Assembly (NCBI RefSeq): GCF_001905505.1
Contig: NZ_LIPG01000003.1
Coordinates: 310,001-374,000 of the forward strand
Length of the DNA: 64,000 nucleotides
Direction of reading: 5' to 3'
From: Streptomyces sp. CB02058
GTDB lineage: Bacteria; Actinomycetota; Actinomycetes; Streptomycetales; Streptomycetaceae
The notes under the pieces were generated by a model, which had not been told where the DNA came from, made no database searches, and saw only the letters and a list, made by a program, of their open reading frames with translations. Below are positions 8,812 through 16,900 of the stretch, in pieces (within the stretch, counting starts at the first letter, position 1; each line of letters opens with the position of its first letter). The translations under genes were made by a program, and so were the position numbers.

Positions 8812-9762
8812 ATGCCGCCGTCCTTCGCGTACCGGATAACCAAGTACGACCCCGCCGACAGGGACGAGCACGGCGGCTACAACGGTGCCGAGGACTCGGT
8901 GAGCGATCACGGGGCGGTCGAAGCGGCCTACCTCGAGGCCGTCGCCGCCTTCGCGCGCGACTCCGGGGTCGACCGGCTGGAGATCCGCGAGCCCGAGGTC
9001 GCCGGCCCGGTCAACTTCGGTCTGGAGGCGCCGGTCGAAGGACACGGCCTCGCAGGGCTGTTCCCGCCCGACCTCGCCGGCTACCACGACGGGGCCGAGG
9101 TCTCCGTGCCCACCGCACTGGAGCTGGTCCGTGCCATGCTCCGGGACAACGGTGCCTGGTGCAGGCTGGAGTGCGGGGACACGTTCACCGTGCACGTCGG
9201 GTGGGACCAGTACGTGTACGTCGGCAGCGACCGGCCCTGCGAAGTCGCCGTCGCCCGGACCGGTGAGATCGGCTTGTTCGCAGAGCCGATCACGGCCTCG
9301 CCGTACGCCGGGCACCTCGAGCAACCAGAGGTGACCGAGGCCGCGGACGAGGACTTCTGGGGACGGGTGCGGGCGGCCCTGGCCACATCGCAGGCCTTGC
9401 TCCTGGAGGAGACACACGTCCGCAACGCCTCCCGCTGGCACCGACTCACCGAGGCCGGCCTCGACACCCTGCGCCTGACTCTGGGCCCGCGCGCGCTTCT
9501 GACCGTCTGGCCCGACCTCACCCCTGATGTCGACGCGGTCCTGGCCTCGCTGCCCGAGGACGAATGGGTGGAGTTCGTCTGGGAGGCGCCTGACGCGACG
9601 ATCCGTCATCTCGTCGTCGACGAGACGGGCCACCAGCAACTCGCCGTCCTGGCGGCCGGTGCGCGGGCCGCCTGCCTGCTGCCCCGCTCCCCCGACGAAC
9701 ATCCCCCGCTCTTCCGCGCCGCTCTCCCCGACAGCGACGGAGTGCTGCGCGCCCGATGGTGA
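8812..9762 (+). CDS. Hypothetical protein, two-part soluble
   Basis: This 316-residue soluble protein has GAGGGAGCAG just before ATG 8812. The N-terminal half (YRITKYDPADRDEHGGY, then EIREPEVAGPVNFGLE) and a middle part rich in aromatic strands (FTVHVGWDQYVYVGS) look like one domain. The second half begins near residue 190 (WHRLTEAGLDTLRLTLGPRALLTVWPDL) and has a regular alpha/beta pattern. No catalytic motif, signal peptide or membrane segment is visible. The N-terminal phrase is one I associate with conserved Streptomyces hypothetical proteins; no function is assigned. It follows the membrane protein by 65 bp on the same strand and may be cotranscribed. Confidence 0.7.
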   Translation: MPPSFAYRITKYDPADRDEHGGYNGAEDSVSDHGAVEAAYLEAVAAFARDSGVDRLEIREPEVAGPVNFGLEAPVEGHGLAGLFPPDLAGYHDGAEVSVPTALELVRAMLRDNGAWCRLECGDTFTVHVGWDQYVYVGSDRPCEVAVARTGEIGLFAEPITASPYAGHLEQPEVTEAADEDFWGRVRAALATSQALLLEETHVRNASRWHRLTEAGLDTLRLTLGPRALLTVWPDLTPDVDAVLASLPEDEWVEFVWEAPDATIRHLVVDETGHQQLAVLAAGARAACLLPRSPDEHPPLFRAALPDSDGVLRARW

Positions 9763-9884
9763 CCCGCGTCCTCCGGTTCCCGAGCAGACCGACGGAGACC
9801 GCTCCACCGGTGCCGATCCTCGGGGCTCCGTCTGCTGATCAAGGAGGAATCGGCAGGTTCGGCCTCCTGGCCATGCCGAATACG

Positions 9885-9890
9885 TAGAAT
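9885..9890 (+). promoter_or_regulatory. Candidate -10 element of the conflict-system operon
   Basis: TAGAAT matches the actinobacterial -10 consensus (TANNNT) and lies about 42 bases before the TTG start at 9932, in a 169-bp gap. The expected -35 zone (about 9861-9867) is GC-rich and poor. GGAGG at 9843-9847 and CCTCC at 9863-9867 form an inverted pair just upstream. Confidence 0.35.
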
Positions 9891-9931
9891 GTGTCCCCTC
9901 GGAAACGCGGCTGATCATCGGGGGCGGGACA

Positions 9932-10909
9932 TTGGCCGGAAAACCGCAGTTGCTCTTCATACACGGCATCGGCTCGGCGCGGACCTCGGACATGGAACTA
10001 CGGGAGTGGTCCACGTTCCTCGCGAACGGTGTCCGGGCGGCCGGCCACGCGGACCTGGTGTCGGGCATCACCCAGGCGTGGGCCGCGGAGACCCGCTTCG
10101 CCAACTACAGCGACCTCTTCTACAGGGCGGGTGCCCAGGGCGCCGCCGACGGCATCTCCGAGGAGGAGCTGCCCCTGCTGCTCGCCCTCCTGGAAGAGAT
10201 GATCCAAGAGCTGGACCACCAGGCCGAGTCGGCCGGTGACCGCAGGTCGGTGGAGATCATCCGGAGCGCCCGCGCGGAGTTCCGGGCCGCCGTCGAACCC
10301 GAGACGGTACAGGGCCAGGGTCTGCTCGAGGTCGTCCGGCGGGCGGGCAACGCGGCGACGTTCCTCCTCCAGCTCCCCGGCCTGCGGCAGGCGGCGCAGT
10401 GGACCAGTGGGGTCCAGTTGCTTCCGGTCCTCTCCCAGGTGGGCCGGTACCTGGCCCGGAAGGAGCCGGACGCCACGGGGCGGGGTCTCGACGAGCGGAT
10501 CCGTGAGCGCGTCCTCTCCGGCCTCGACCCGTCCCGGCCGCTCGTCGTGATCTCGCACTCGCTCGGCACGGTCGTCGCCTACGAAGCACTGCACATGTAC
10601 ACCGGCCGTGTGCCGCTGTGGATCACGCTGGGCTCGCCCCTGGCCATGGGGGCTCTGGTGCTCCAGCGGCTGGCGCCCCGGCCGCCGCGTACGCCGGCCG
10701 GTGTGGAGCGCTGGCTCAACTTCTGGGACCGCGACGACATCGTGGTCGCCCGGCCGCGCCTGGAACGCTGGATGGAGGCCAACGCCCTGGGCGTCGGACC
10801 GGTGACCGCACGCGCGGACACACACGGACTCTGGACCCATACGGCGACGAAGTACCTCGCGCACAAGGATGTCGCGGGGCCTGTGGCCGAGACGCTGAAG
10901 AACCTCTGA
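9932..10909 (+). CDS. Alpha/beta-hydrolase (lipase-like), conflict-system component
   Basis: This 325-residue protein starts at TTG 9932 behind GGGGGCGGGAC. It shows the alpha/beta-hydrolase layout: an oxyanion loop LLFIHGIG at residues 6-13, a long helical lid (about 60-190), the nucleophile elbow VVISHSLGTVVAYEAL near residue 210 (SHSLG in place of GHSLG), the strand WITLGSPLAMGAL, an acid candidate in FWDRDDIVV, and the catalytic His candidate in ADTHGLWTH near 305. There is no signal peptide, so it acts inside the cell. It sits 12 bp before the caspase-VMAP gene in an apparent operon. Hydrolases of this kind are known partners of vWA-MoxR-VMAP systems, where they are thought to be effectors; that role is inferred here. 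Confidence 0.75.
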   Translation: MAGKPQLLFIHGIGSARTSDMELREWSTFLANGVRAAGHADLVSGITQAWAAETRFANYSDLFYRAGAQGAADGISEEELPLLLALLEEMIQELDHQAESAGDRRSVEIIRSARAEFRAAVEPETVQGQGLLEVVRRAGNAATFLLQLPGLRQAAQWTSGVQLLPVLSQVGRYLARKEPDATGRGLDERIRERVLSGLDPSRPLVVISHSLGTVVAYEALHMYTGRVPLWITLGSPLAMGALVLQRLAPRPPRTPAGVERWLNFWDRDDIVVARPRLERWMEANALGVGPVTARADTHGLWTHTATKYLAHKDVAGPVAETLKNL

Positions 10910-10921
10910 CAGGCGGCCGCG

Positions 10922-12967
10922 GTGGTCCGTCATGTGATCGTGGTCGCCTCCCAGTGCTCCACGATGCCCGAACTCGGCGCGCTGGAGGCAGCCGCCGGAG
11001 ACCTGCACGCCGTCCTGACCGATCCGCATCTGGGCGGTGCCGAGCCGACCGAGGACTCGTTCCTGCTGAACCCGCGGACGGCCGAGGACGTGACCGCGGC
11101 CGTCCACGCCGCCGCCACCCGTGCGCGGCAGGACGGCGCAGTCCTGATCGTGGCCCTGCTCGGTCACGGGTTCACCACCCCCGCGCTGCGCTTCATGGTC
11201 CGGGACTCCCGGGTGACCTCAGCGGGTTCAGCCGTGGACGTACCGGGGCTCCTCGGGGAGGTCGCCAACGAGGCCGAGGGAGTGATCGCCCTCATCGACA
11301 CCTGTCATGCCGGCGCTGCCCCGCCTCCCCCCGACGTCCTGGCCAACGGAGTGAGGGCTGGACAGGTCCAGTTCGCCGTCATCATGGCCGCGGCCGCCGG
11401 CCAGGAGGCGTACGGCATGAACCTCTCCCGCGCTCTGGCCTCCGTGCTCCGGCGAGGGCTGGAGGACCGTGGCCAGCACCTGCTGGTCGACGACGAGCTG
11501 ATGAGCAGCGTCCGGGCCGAGGTGCGGAAGCTGGACAGCGGCCAGAGTATCGGCCGCTCGGTCTTCGACCAGTACGACTTCGCCGTGGGCCCGCTCTGGC
11601 TGGCCCACAACGCACGTGCCTCGTACGGGGCCGGCTCCGAGATCGGACCGGTCGCCGCCCGGCTGCTGGACGAGGCGAGCGAGGGATGGCCGGACAGGCC
11701 CACCCGCTGGACCCACGCCTCCCTGGCCGCCCTCCTCACCTCCTCCGCCGCCGACCAGCACCCGGCCCAGAAGATGTGGGTCGAGGAGATCAAGGCCGGA
11801 CTGCAGGAGTGCAGGAAGACCGTCCACGTGCTCAAGGAACACCTCCCGGACGCCATGCGCACGAACGTGCTGCGCACGGCCGCGAGCCGGGCCGGCTTCC
11901 CCACGTCCCTGGTGAGCGATCCTCTTCTGCGTGACCTCGTCGAACACGCGGTCCTTGTGGGCGACCGGTTCGAGCGAACCGGGCGATCGAGGCACGCCTC
12001 GCCCGGTCGGCTGGTCGCCGCGCTCCTGGTCGGGGCGGGCATCACGCCCCCGGCGGAGCTGATCGAGTGGATCGAGGGCCACAGGGATGTCGTGTCCTTC
12101 AAGGACGCATACAAGGAATTCCAGCAGTGGGATCAGTCCGCCCGAACCCGTCTCGTACTCGGGATCCCCTCCTTCGCGGGCAGACGCCGCAGCAGCGGTG
12201 ACAGCGCGCTCGAATGGCCGAGGCGGTTGCACGCATGGGTGATCCAAGGGGGCGAGACCCTGGGGTCGAACGAGTTCGAGGCCCCCACCCGCGACGAGGC
12301 CGGGCTGACCGCTGTCATCAAGGTGGCGATCAGGTGGGCCCGCAGCCGTCTGCCCGCGGACGAGCGCCTGGAACACATCGACATCGCCGCCTGCGGCCGG
12401 GCTCTGGCACAGTGGCACCCGGAAGAGGCCCGGACCGGGCTCCAAAAACTCGGTATCGCGCATCGGGTCACGCTGCGGTGGAACAACTCGATCGTGCGGG
12501 ACGACGGGGCGGAGTGGGATGCCGCCGACCTGAACTACCTCGCCGAGGACGTTCTCGAAGCCCTCGAGGCGGGCGACACGGAGCTCTCCTGGCTGGGACT
12601 CGCGGACATGGCGGACCTGGAGGACCTCAAGGAACGCCTTGCCTCCGAGACAGGGCGCCCCTGGGCGCTGGAGCAGCGCCCCGCCGGATGCGACGAGGCA
12701 CTGAGCGCCCTCGCCGCGTACACCCCCATTCTGATCTGGCCCGAGAACGCCACCGCCGCACCCGGGCAGTTCCGCACGACCGTGGACAGGCTGTGGAACC
12801 AGATCAGGAACGAGCAGGACTGGCACGCCGGCCGTGCACTCAAGCCCGGGGACGGCACACCGAACGGCCTGCGGCAGGTGCGACGGGTGTGGCACGACCG
12901 GCAATGGCTCGATTTCTGCAAACAGTTCGAGCCACCCCTGAACAGCCCCGAAGAGGAGACCTCATGA
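10922..12967 (+). CDS. Caspase-fold protease fused to a VMAP-type region
   Basis: This 681-residue protein starts at GTG 10922. The N-terminal about 240 residues are a caspase-like (C14) peptidase: strand VRHVIVVAS, the catalytic His in LLGHGF (His82), the catalytic Cys in LIDTCHAG (Cys128), and MAAAAGQEAYG downstream. The middle (about 250-450) is helical and includes TPPAELIEWIEGHRDV. The C-terminal third (about 450-675, with PWALEQRP, YTPILIWPE and W-rich DFCKQF) fits the VMAP C-terminal domain that defines vWA-MoxR-associated proteins. The family is proposed to hold an effector in check until a trigger releases it through the ATPase-vWA pair. It overlaps the MoxR gene by ATGA. Domain naming of the middle and C-terminal parts is from memory. 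Confidence 0.8.
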   Translation: MVRHVIVVASQCSTMPELGALEAAAGDLHAVLTDPHLGGAEPTEDSFLLNPRTAEDVTAAVHAAATRARQDGAVLIVALLGHGFTTPALRFMVRDSRVTSAGSAVDVPGLLGEVANEAEGVIALIDTCHAGAAPPPPDVLANGVRAGQVQFAVIMAAAAGQEAYGMNLSRALASVLRRGLEDRGQHLLVDDELMSSVRAEVRKLDSGQSIGRSVFDQYDFAVGPLWLAHNARASYGAGSEIGPVAARLLDEASEGWPDRPTRWTHASLAALLTSSAADQHPAQKMWVEEIKAGLQECRKTVHVLKEHLPDAMRTNVLRTAASRAGFPTSLVSDPLLRDLVEHAVLVGDRFERTGRSRHASPGRLVAALLVGAGITPPAELIEWIEGHRDVVSFKDAYKEFQQWDQSARTRLVLGIPSFAGRRRSSGDSALEWPRRLHAWVIQGGETLGSNEFEAPTRDEAGLTAVIKVAIRWARSRLPADERLEHIDIAACGRALAQWHPEEARTGLQKLGIAHRVTLRWNNSIVRDDGAEWDAADLNYLAEDVLEALEAGDTELSWLGLADMADLEDLKERLASETGRPWALEQRPAGCDEALSALAAYTPILIWPENATAAPGQFRTTVDRLWNQIRNEQDWHAGRALKPGDGTPNGLRQVRRVWHDRQWLDFCKQFEPPLNSPEEETS

Positions 12968-13950
12968 CCTGGAGTCCTTACTACCGGGGCGACGGCGTCG
13001 CACGCGAGCCCGACCTCCCGCTGCCTCCCCCGTGGCGCATGCCGGGGAACGACGCCCCCGAAGGCGTGCCTTACCAGCCAGATCCCGGCCTCGTCGACGC
13101 CGTCAACGCGGCGCTCCTGCTGCACCGACCGCTCCTGCTCACCGGGCCCGCCGGCTCCGGGAAGTCCACCCTGATCAAGCATGTGGCCCACGAGGTCGGC
13201 CTCGGACGCGAACTCCACTGGCACATCACCTCACGCAGCACCCTGACCGAGGCCCTGTACCGCTACGACGCCCTCGGCCGCATCCACGCCCAGAACCTGC
13301 GCAACGCGGCGGGCCCGGCGCGCTCCCGGCTCGCGGGGCGGGGCCGGAAACAACGCGGCGACGACATCGCCCCCTTCCTCAGGCTCGGTCCCCTGGGCAC
13401 CGCCTTCGCCGCGGTGGACCGGCCGCGTGCCCTGCTGATCGACGAGATCGACAAGAGCGACCTCGACCTGCCCAGCGACCTCCTGGACATCCTGGAGCGC
13501 GGCCGGTTCGAGATTCCCGAACTGTCCCGCCATCACCGGAAGCGGGTGCCGGTACGGCTGCACGACGACACCGAGACCGTCGACGTCGTGGACGGCATCG
13601 TCCCGTGCACGCTCTTCCCTCTGATCGTCATGACCAGCAACGGCGAACGCGACTTCCCGCCACCCTTCCGGCGACGGTGCATCCGGTACTCGATGCCCGT
13701 ACTCACGGAGGAGAGTCTCACCGGGATCGTCGCCGCTCATCTCAGGCCCCCGGGCGAGGACGAGGACGCGGAACAGCTGACCACCGGCGTTCAGGAGCTG
13801 ATCGCGGGCTTCGCCGGGAGGCTTGCCAACGGCGAGCACCTGGCCGTCGACCAACTGCTCAACGCCGTCCACCTCATCAGGCAGCCCCTCCAAGGCCAGC
13901 AGAGGAAGGACCTGACCGACCTTCTGCTCCAGGGCCTGGGCCGTGACTGA
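12964..13950 (+). CDS. MoxR-family AAA+ ATPase
   Basis: This 328-residue AAA+ ATPase has Walker A GPAGSGKST (about residues 61-69), Walker B LLIDEIDKSD (about 157), a sensor-1 segment MTSNGERDFPPPF and an arginine-finger-like RRRC after it. GERDFPPPFRRRC is characteristic of MoxR proteins. These ATPases work with vWA proteins as chaperone or remodelling modules. ATG 12964 overlaps the stop of the caspase gene, with GAGGAGA as ribosome site, and its own end overlaps the next gene by 8 bp, so the three proteins are translationally coupled. This is the motor of the ternary system. Confidence 0.9.
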   Translation: MTWSPYYRGDGVAREPDLPLPPPWRMPGNDAPEGVPYQPDPGLVDAVNAALLLHRPLLLTGPAGSGKSTLIKHVAHEVGLGRELHWHITSRSTLTEALYRYDALGRIHAQNLRNAAGPARSRLAGRGRKQRGDDIAPFLRLGPLGTAFAAVDRPRALLIDEIDKSDLDLPSDLLDILERGRFEIPELSRHHRKRVPVRLHDDTETVDVVDGIVPCTLFPLIVMTSNGERDFPPPFRRRCIRYSMPVLTEESLTGIVAAHLRPPGEDEDAEQLTTGVQELIAGFAGRLANGEHLAVDQLLNAVHLIRQPLQGQQRKDLTDLLLQGLGRD

Positions 13951-16900
13951 ACCGCCGGAGCCGTTCGGCCGCCTCGGCGCACTCGCCGCCCAGCTCGGAC
14001 TGACGGCCGAGGAGCTGGCGGATGCCGTGCTGCTCGCGGCGTCCGGCTACCAGGGAGACGCGGCGGCGCCCGGCACACCGGTGGACGACACGAGCTCCGG
14101 CGTCGTGGTCCCGCGGTCCCCGGAACAGCAGCCCTCGCCGACGACGGACCCATCGCGCGAACGGCCAGCCGCAGGCGGGCACGGGATCTCCGCCTACGGC
14201 GCGGCCGACGGGGAGACCCGGCCAGGCGTTCGGCTGACGCTGGGCCAGGCCGCGGCGCTCCCTCAGGCCCTCGCCATCGGACGGGCGCTGCGCCCGCTAC
14301 GGCGGCGCTGGCGGCACGGGCACCGGACGGAACTGCACGTCGACGCGACCGTCGAGGACTACGCGCGCACCGGTCTGCTCGTACCCCACCTCGTGCCGAT
14401 GCCGGAACGGTGGCTGGACGTCACCGTCGTCCTGGACCGCAGCAGCAGCATGGGCGTGTGGGACCCGGCAGCGGACGGACTGAACAGGATCCTGCGTTCC
14501 CTCGGCGCGCTCCGCACGCTGAACACCTGGCACCTCACCTGGAGCGGCGCCGAGCCCGTTCTCCACGACCAACGCGGCGCGCTCGTCCCGGCCGGCCAAG
14601 CCGGCCGCCGCGAAGGCCAGCCGGGCCGACGGCTCATGCTCGTCCTCAGCGACTGCGCGGCACCGGGCTGGCGCAGCGAGACACTCTGGCGAAACCTCCA
14701 CGTCTGGAGCAGGACGACGAGTCTCGCCCTCTTCAACCCCCTCCCGCCCAGGCTCTGGCACCGGACAGCACTGGACCTGCCGCTCACCGTCACGACCGCG
14801 CCGGAGCCGGTGGCCCCCAGCGGAAGCTGGCTCTACGAACCCAAGGAACCGCGTCGCTGGCGGCGGGAGAGCAGCATCCGCTCCTGGCGGGCCGTCCCCG
14901 TGCTCGGCACGGACCCGGAAGACCTCCGGCGATGGGCCCAGACACTGATGCGCGGAGATCCGGAAGGCTGCACGGCCGTTCTGATCCCCGACACCGGCCG
15001 CCCGCCCCGGCGAGCACCTCGCAGACTCCCGGCCCGCCCGGCCGCTCCGGCACTCAAGCCGGGCGCCAGGGCGGAGGCCTTTCTACGGACCGCCCGTACG
15101 CCGGCCACCCAGCTCGCCGTACACGCCGCCGCCCTCGACACCTTCACCCTTCCCATCCTCCACGCACTGCGCGAACAGGCCGTACCCGAAGCTCGCCTGG
15201 ACGACTTGGCCGAACTGCTCACCGCCGGCCTGTGCACCGTTCTGCGCAACCCGGAGGCGGATGACCTGTACACCTTCCGCCCCGAAGCACTGGCCCGCCT
15301 CCGCCAGGAGCTGACCCGGCAGACCGCGTGGCGTACCCACCAGGCCCTGACCCGGCACATCGCAAGCCGCCCCTGGACCCCGGAGGGTCTCACCGCTGTC
15401 CTGCACACCGCCACGGGTGCCTCCCTGCCCACGGCCCTGGTCCCTTTCGCGGAGGCGGCCGACTCGGTGCTCCGGCAGCTGGGCGTCACCATCCCGACGG
15501 CCCCTGATCCTGCCCCGGCCCCAGCACCCGCCCCTGCCCCAGCACCCGCCCCTGCCCCTGCCCCGACCCCGGTGACCGACGCGTCGACACGTCCCGTTCC
15601 GCCCGAACCCACCTCGCACCTCGTAGGTGCCCTGAGGGAACGTCTTCAGCAGGCGCTGGATGTGCCCCCGCAGGAATGGCTCGACAAGATCCGGCTCCTG
15701 GAGTCGCTCACCGCGGACTATGGGCGGCTCCTGGGAGAGCGTCATCCCGACGCTCTTACTGCGCGCGCGAATCTCGCCTCTTGCTACTACGAAGCGGGTC
15801 GGATTGATGAGGCCATTGTTATCGAGATGAGGGTGTTGGCTGACTGTGAGGAGATTCTTGGAGGGCGTCATCCCGATACCCTCACCGCGCGTGCAAACCT
15901 TGCTTCCTCCTATAACCGGGCCGGTCGGATCGATGAGGCCATCGACATCCAGCTGCGAGTGGTGGCCGACAGTGAGGAGGTTCTTGGGGAGCGTCATCCC
16001 GACGCTCTTACTGCGCGCGCGAATCTCGCCTCTTGCTACTACGAAGCGGGTCGGATTGATGAGGCCATTGTTATCGAGGCGAGGGTGTTGGCTGACCGTG
16101 TGGAGATTCTCGGGGAGCGTCATCCCGATACCCTTTCCGCGCGCGCGAATCTTGCTGCTTCCTATAATCGGGCGGGTCGAATCAATGAGGCCACGGCTAT
16201 CCGCGAGCGAGTGCTGGCCGACAGTGAGGAGGTTCTTGGCGAGCGTCATCCCGATACCCTTTCCGCGCGCGCGAATCTCGCTGCTTCCCACTACGAAGCG
16301 GGTCGGATTGATGAGGCCATTGTTATCGAGATGAGGGTGTTGGCTGACCGTGAGGAGATTCTCGGGGAGCGTCATCCCGATACCGTTTCCGCGCGTGCCA
16401 ACCTTGCCGCGTCCTACCTGGACGCGGGTCGGATTGATGAGGCCACAGCTATCCGTGAGCGGGTGTTGGCTGACCGTGAGGAGATTCTCGGGGAGCGTCA
16501 TCCTGATACCCTTTCGGCGCGTGCCAACCTTGCTACTTCTTACAACCGGGCAGGTCGTGCCGAAGAGGCCACGGCTATCCGTGAGCGGGTGTTGGCTGAC
16601 CGTGAGGAGATTCTCGGGGAGCGCCATCCTGATACCCTTTCCGCGCGTGCCAACCTTGCTTCTTCATATAGTCGGGCGGGTCGGATTGATGAGGCCACGG
16701 CTATCCGTGAGCGGGTGGCGGCTGGCCGTGAGGAGATTCTCGGGGAGCGTCATCCCGATACCGTTTCCGCGCGTGCCAACCTTGCCGCGTCCTACCTGGA
16801 CGCGGGTCGGATTGATGAGGCCACGGCAATCTATGAGCGGGTGTTGGCTGACCGCGAGGAGATCCTCGGGGAGCGTCATCCCGCCACTCTCACCGCGCGT

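Noticed and set aside
9932..10909. Alpha/beta hydrolase considered as the missing thioesterase of the NRPS-PKS cluster
   Set aside because: It is 10 kb away, separated by a strong terminator and unrelated genes, and is fused into the conflict operon by 12-bp spacing.
15083..16627. Long minus-strand frame of 514 codons across the TPR array
   Set aside because: It exists because a 126-bp period keeps any frame open in every unit; it has no start context, and its protein has no recognisable domain. The plus-strand TPR reading fits a known repeat fold.
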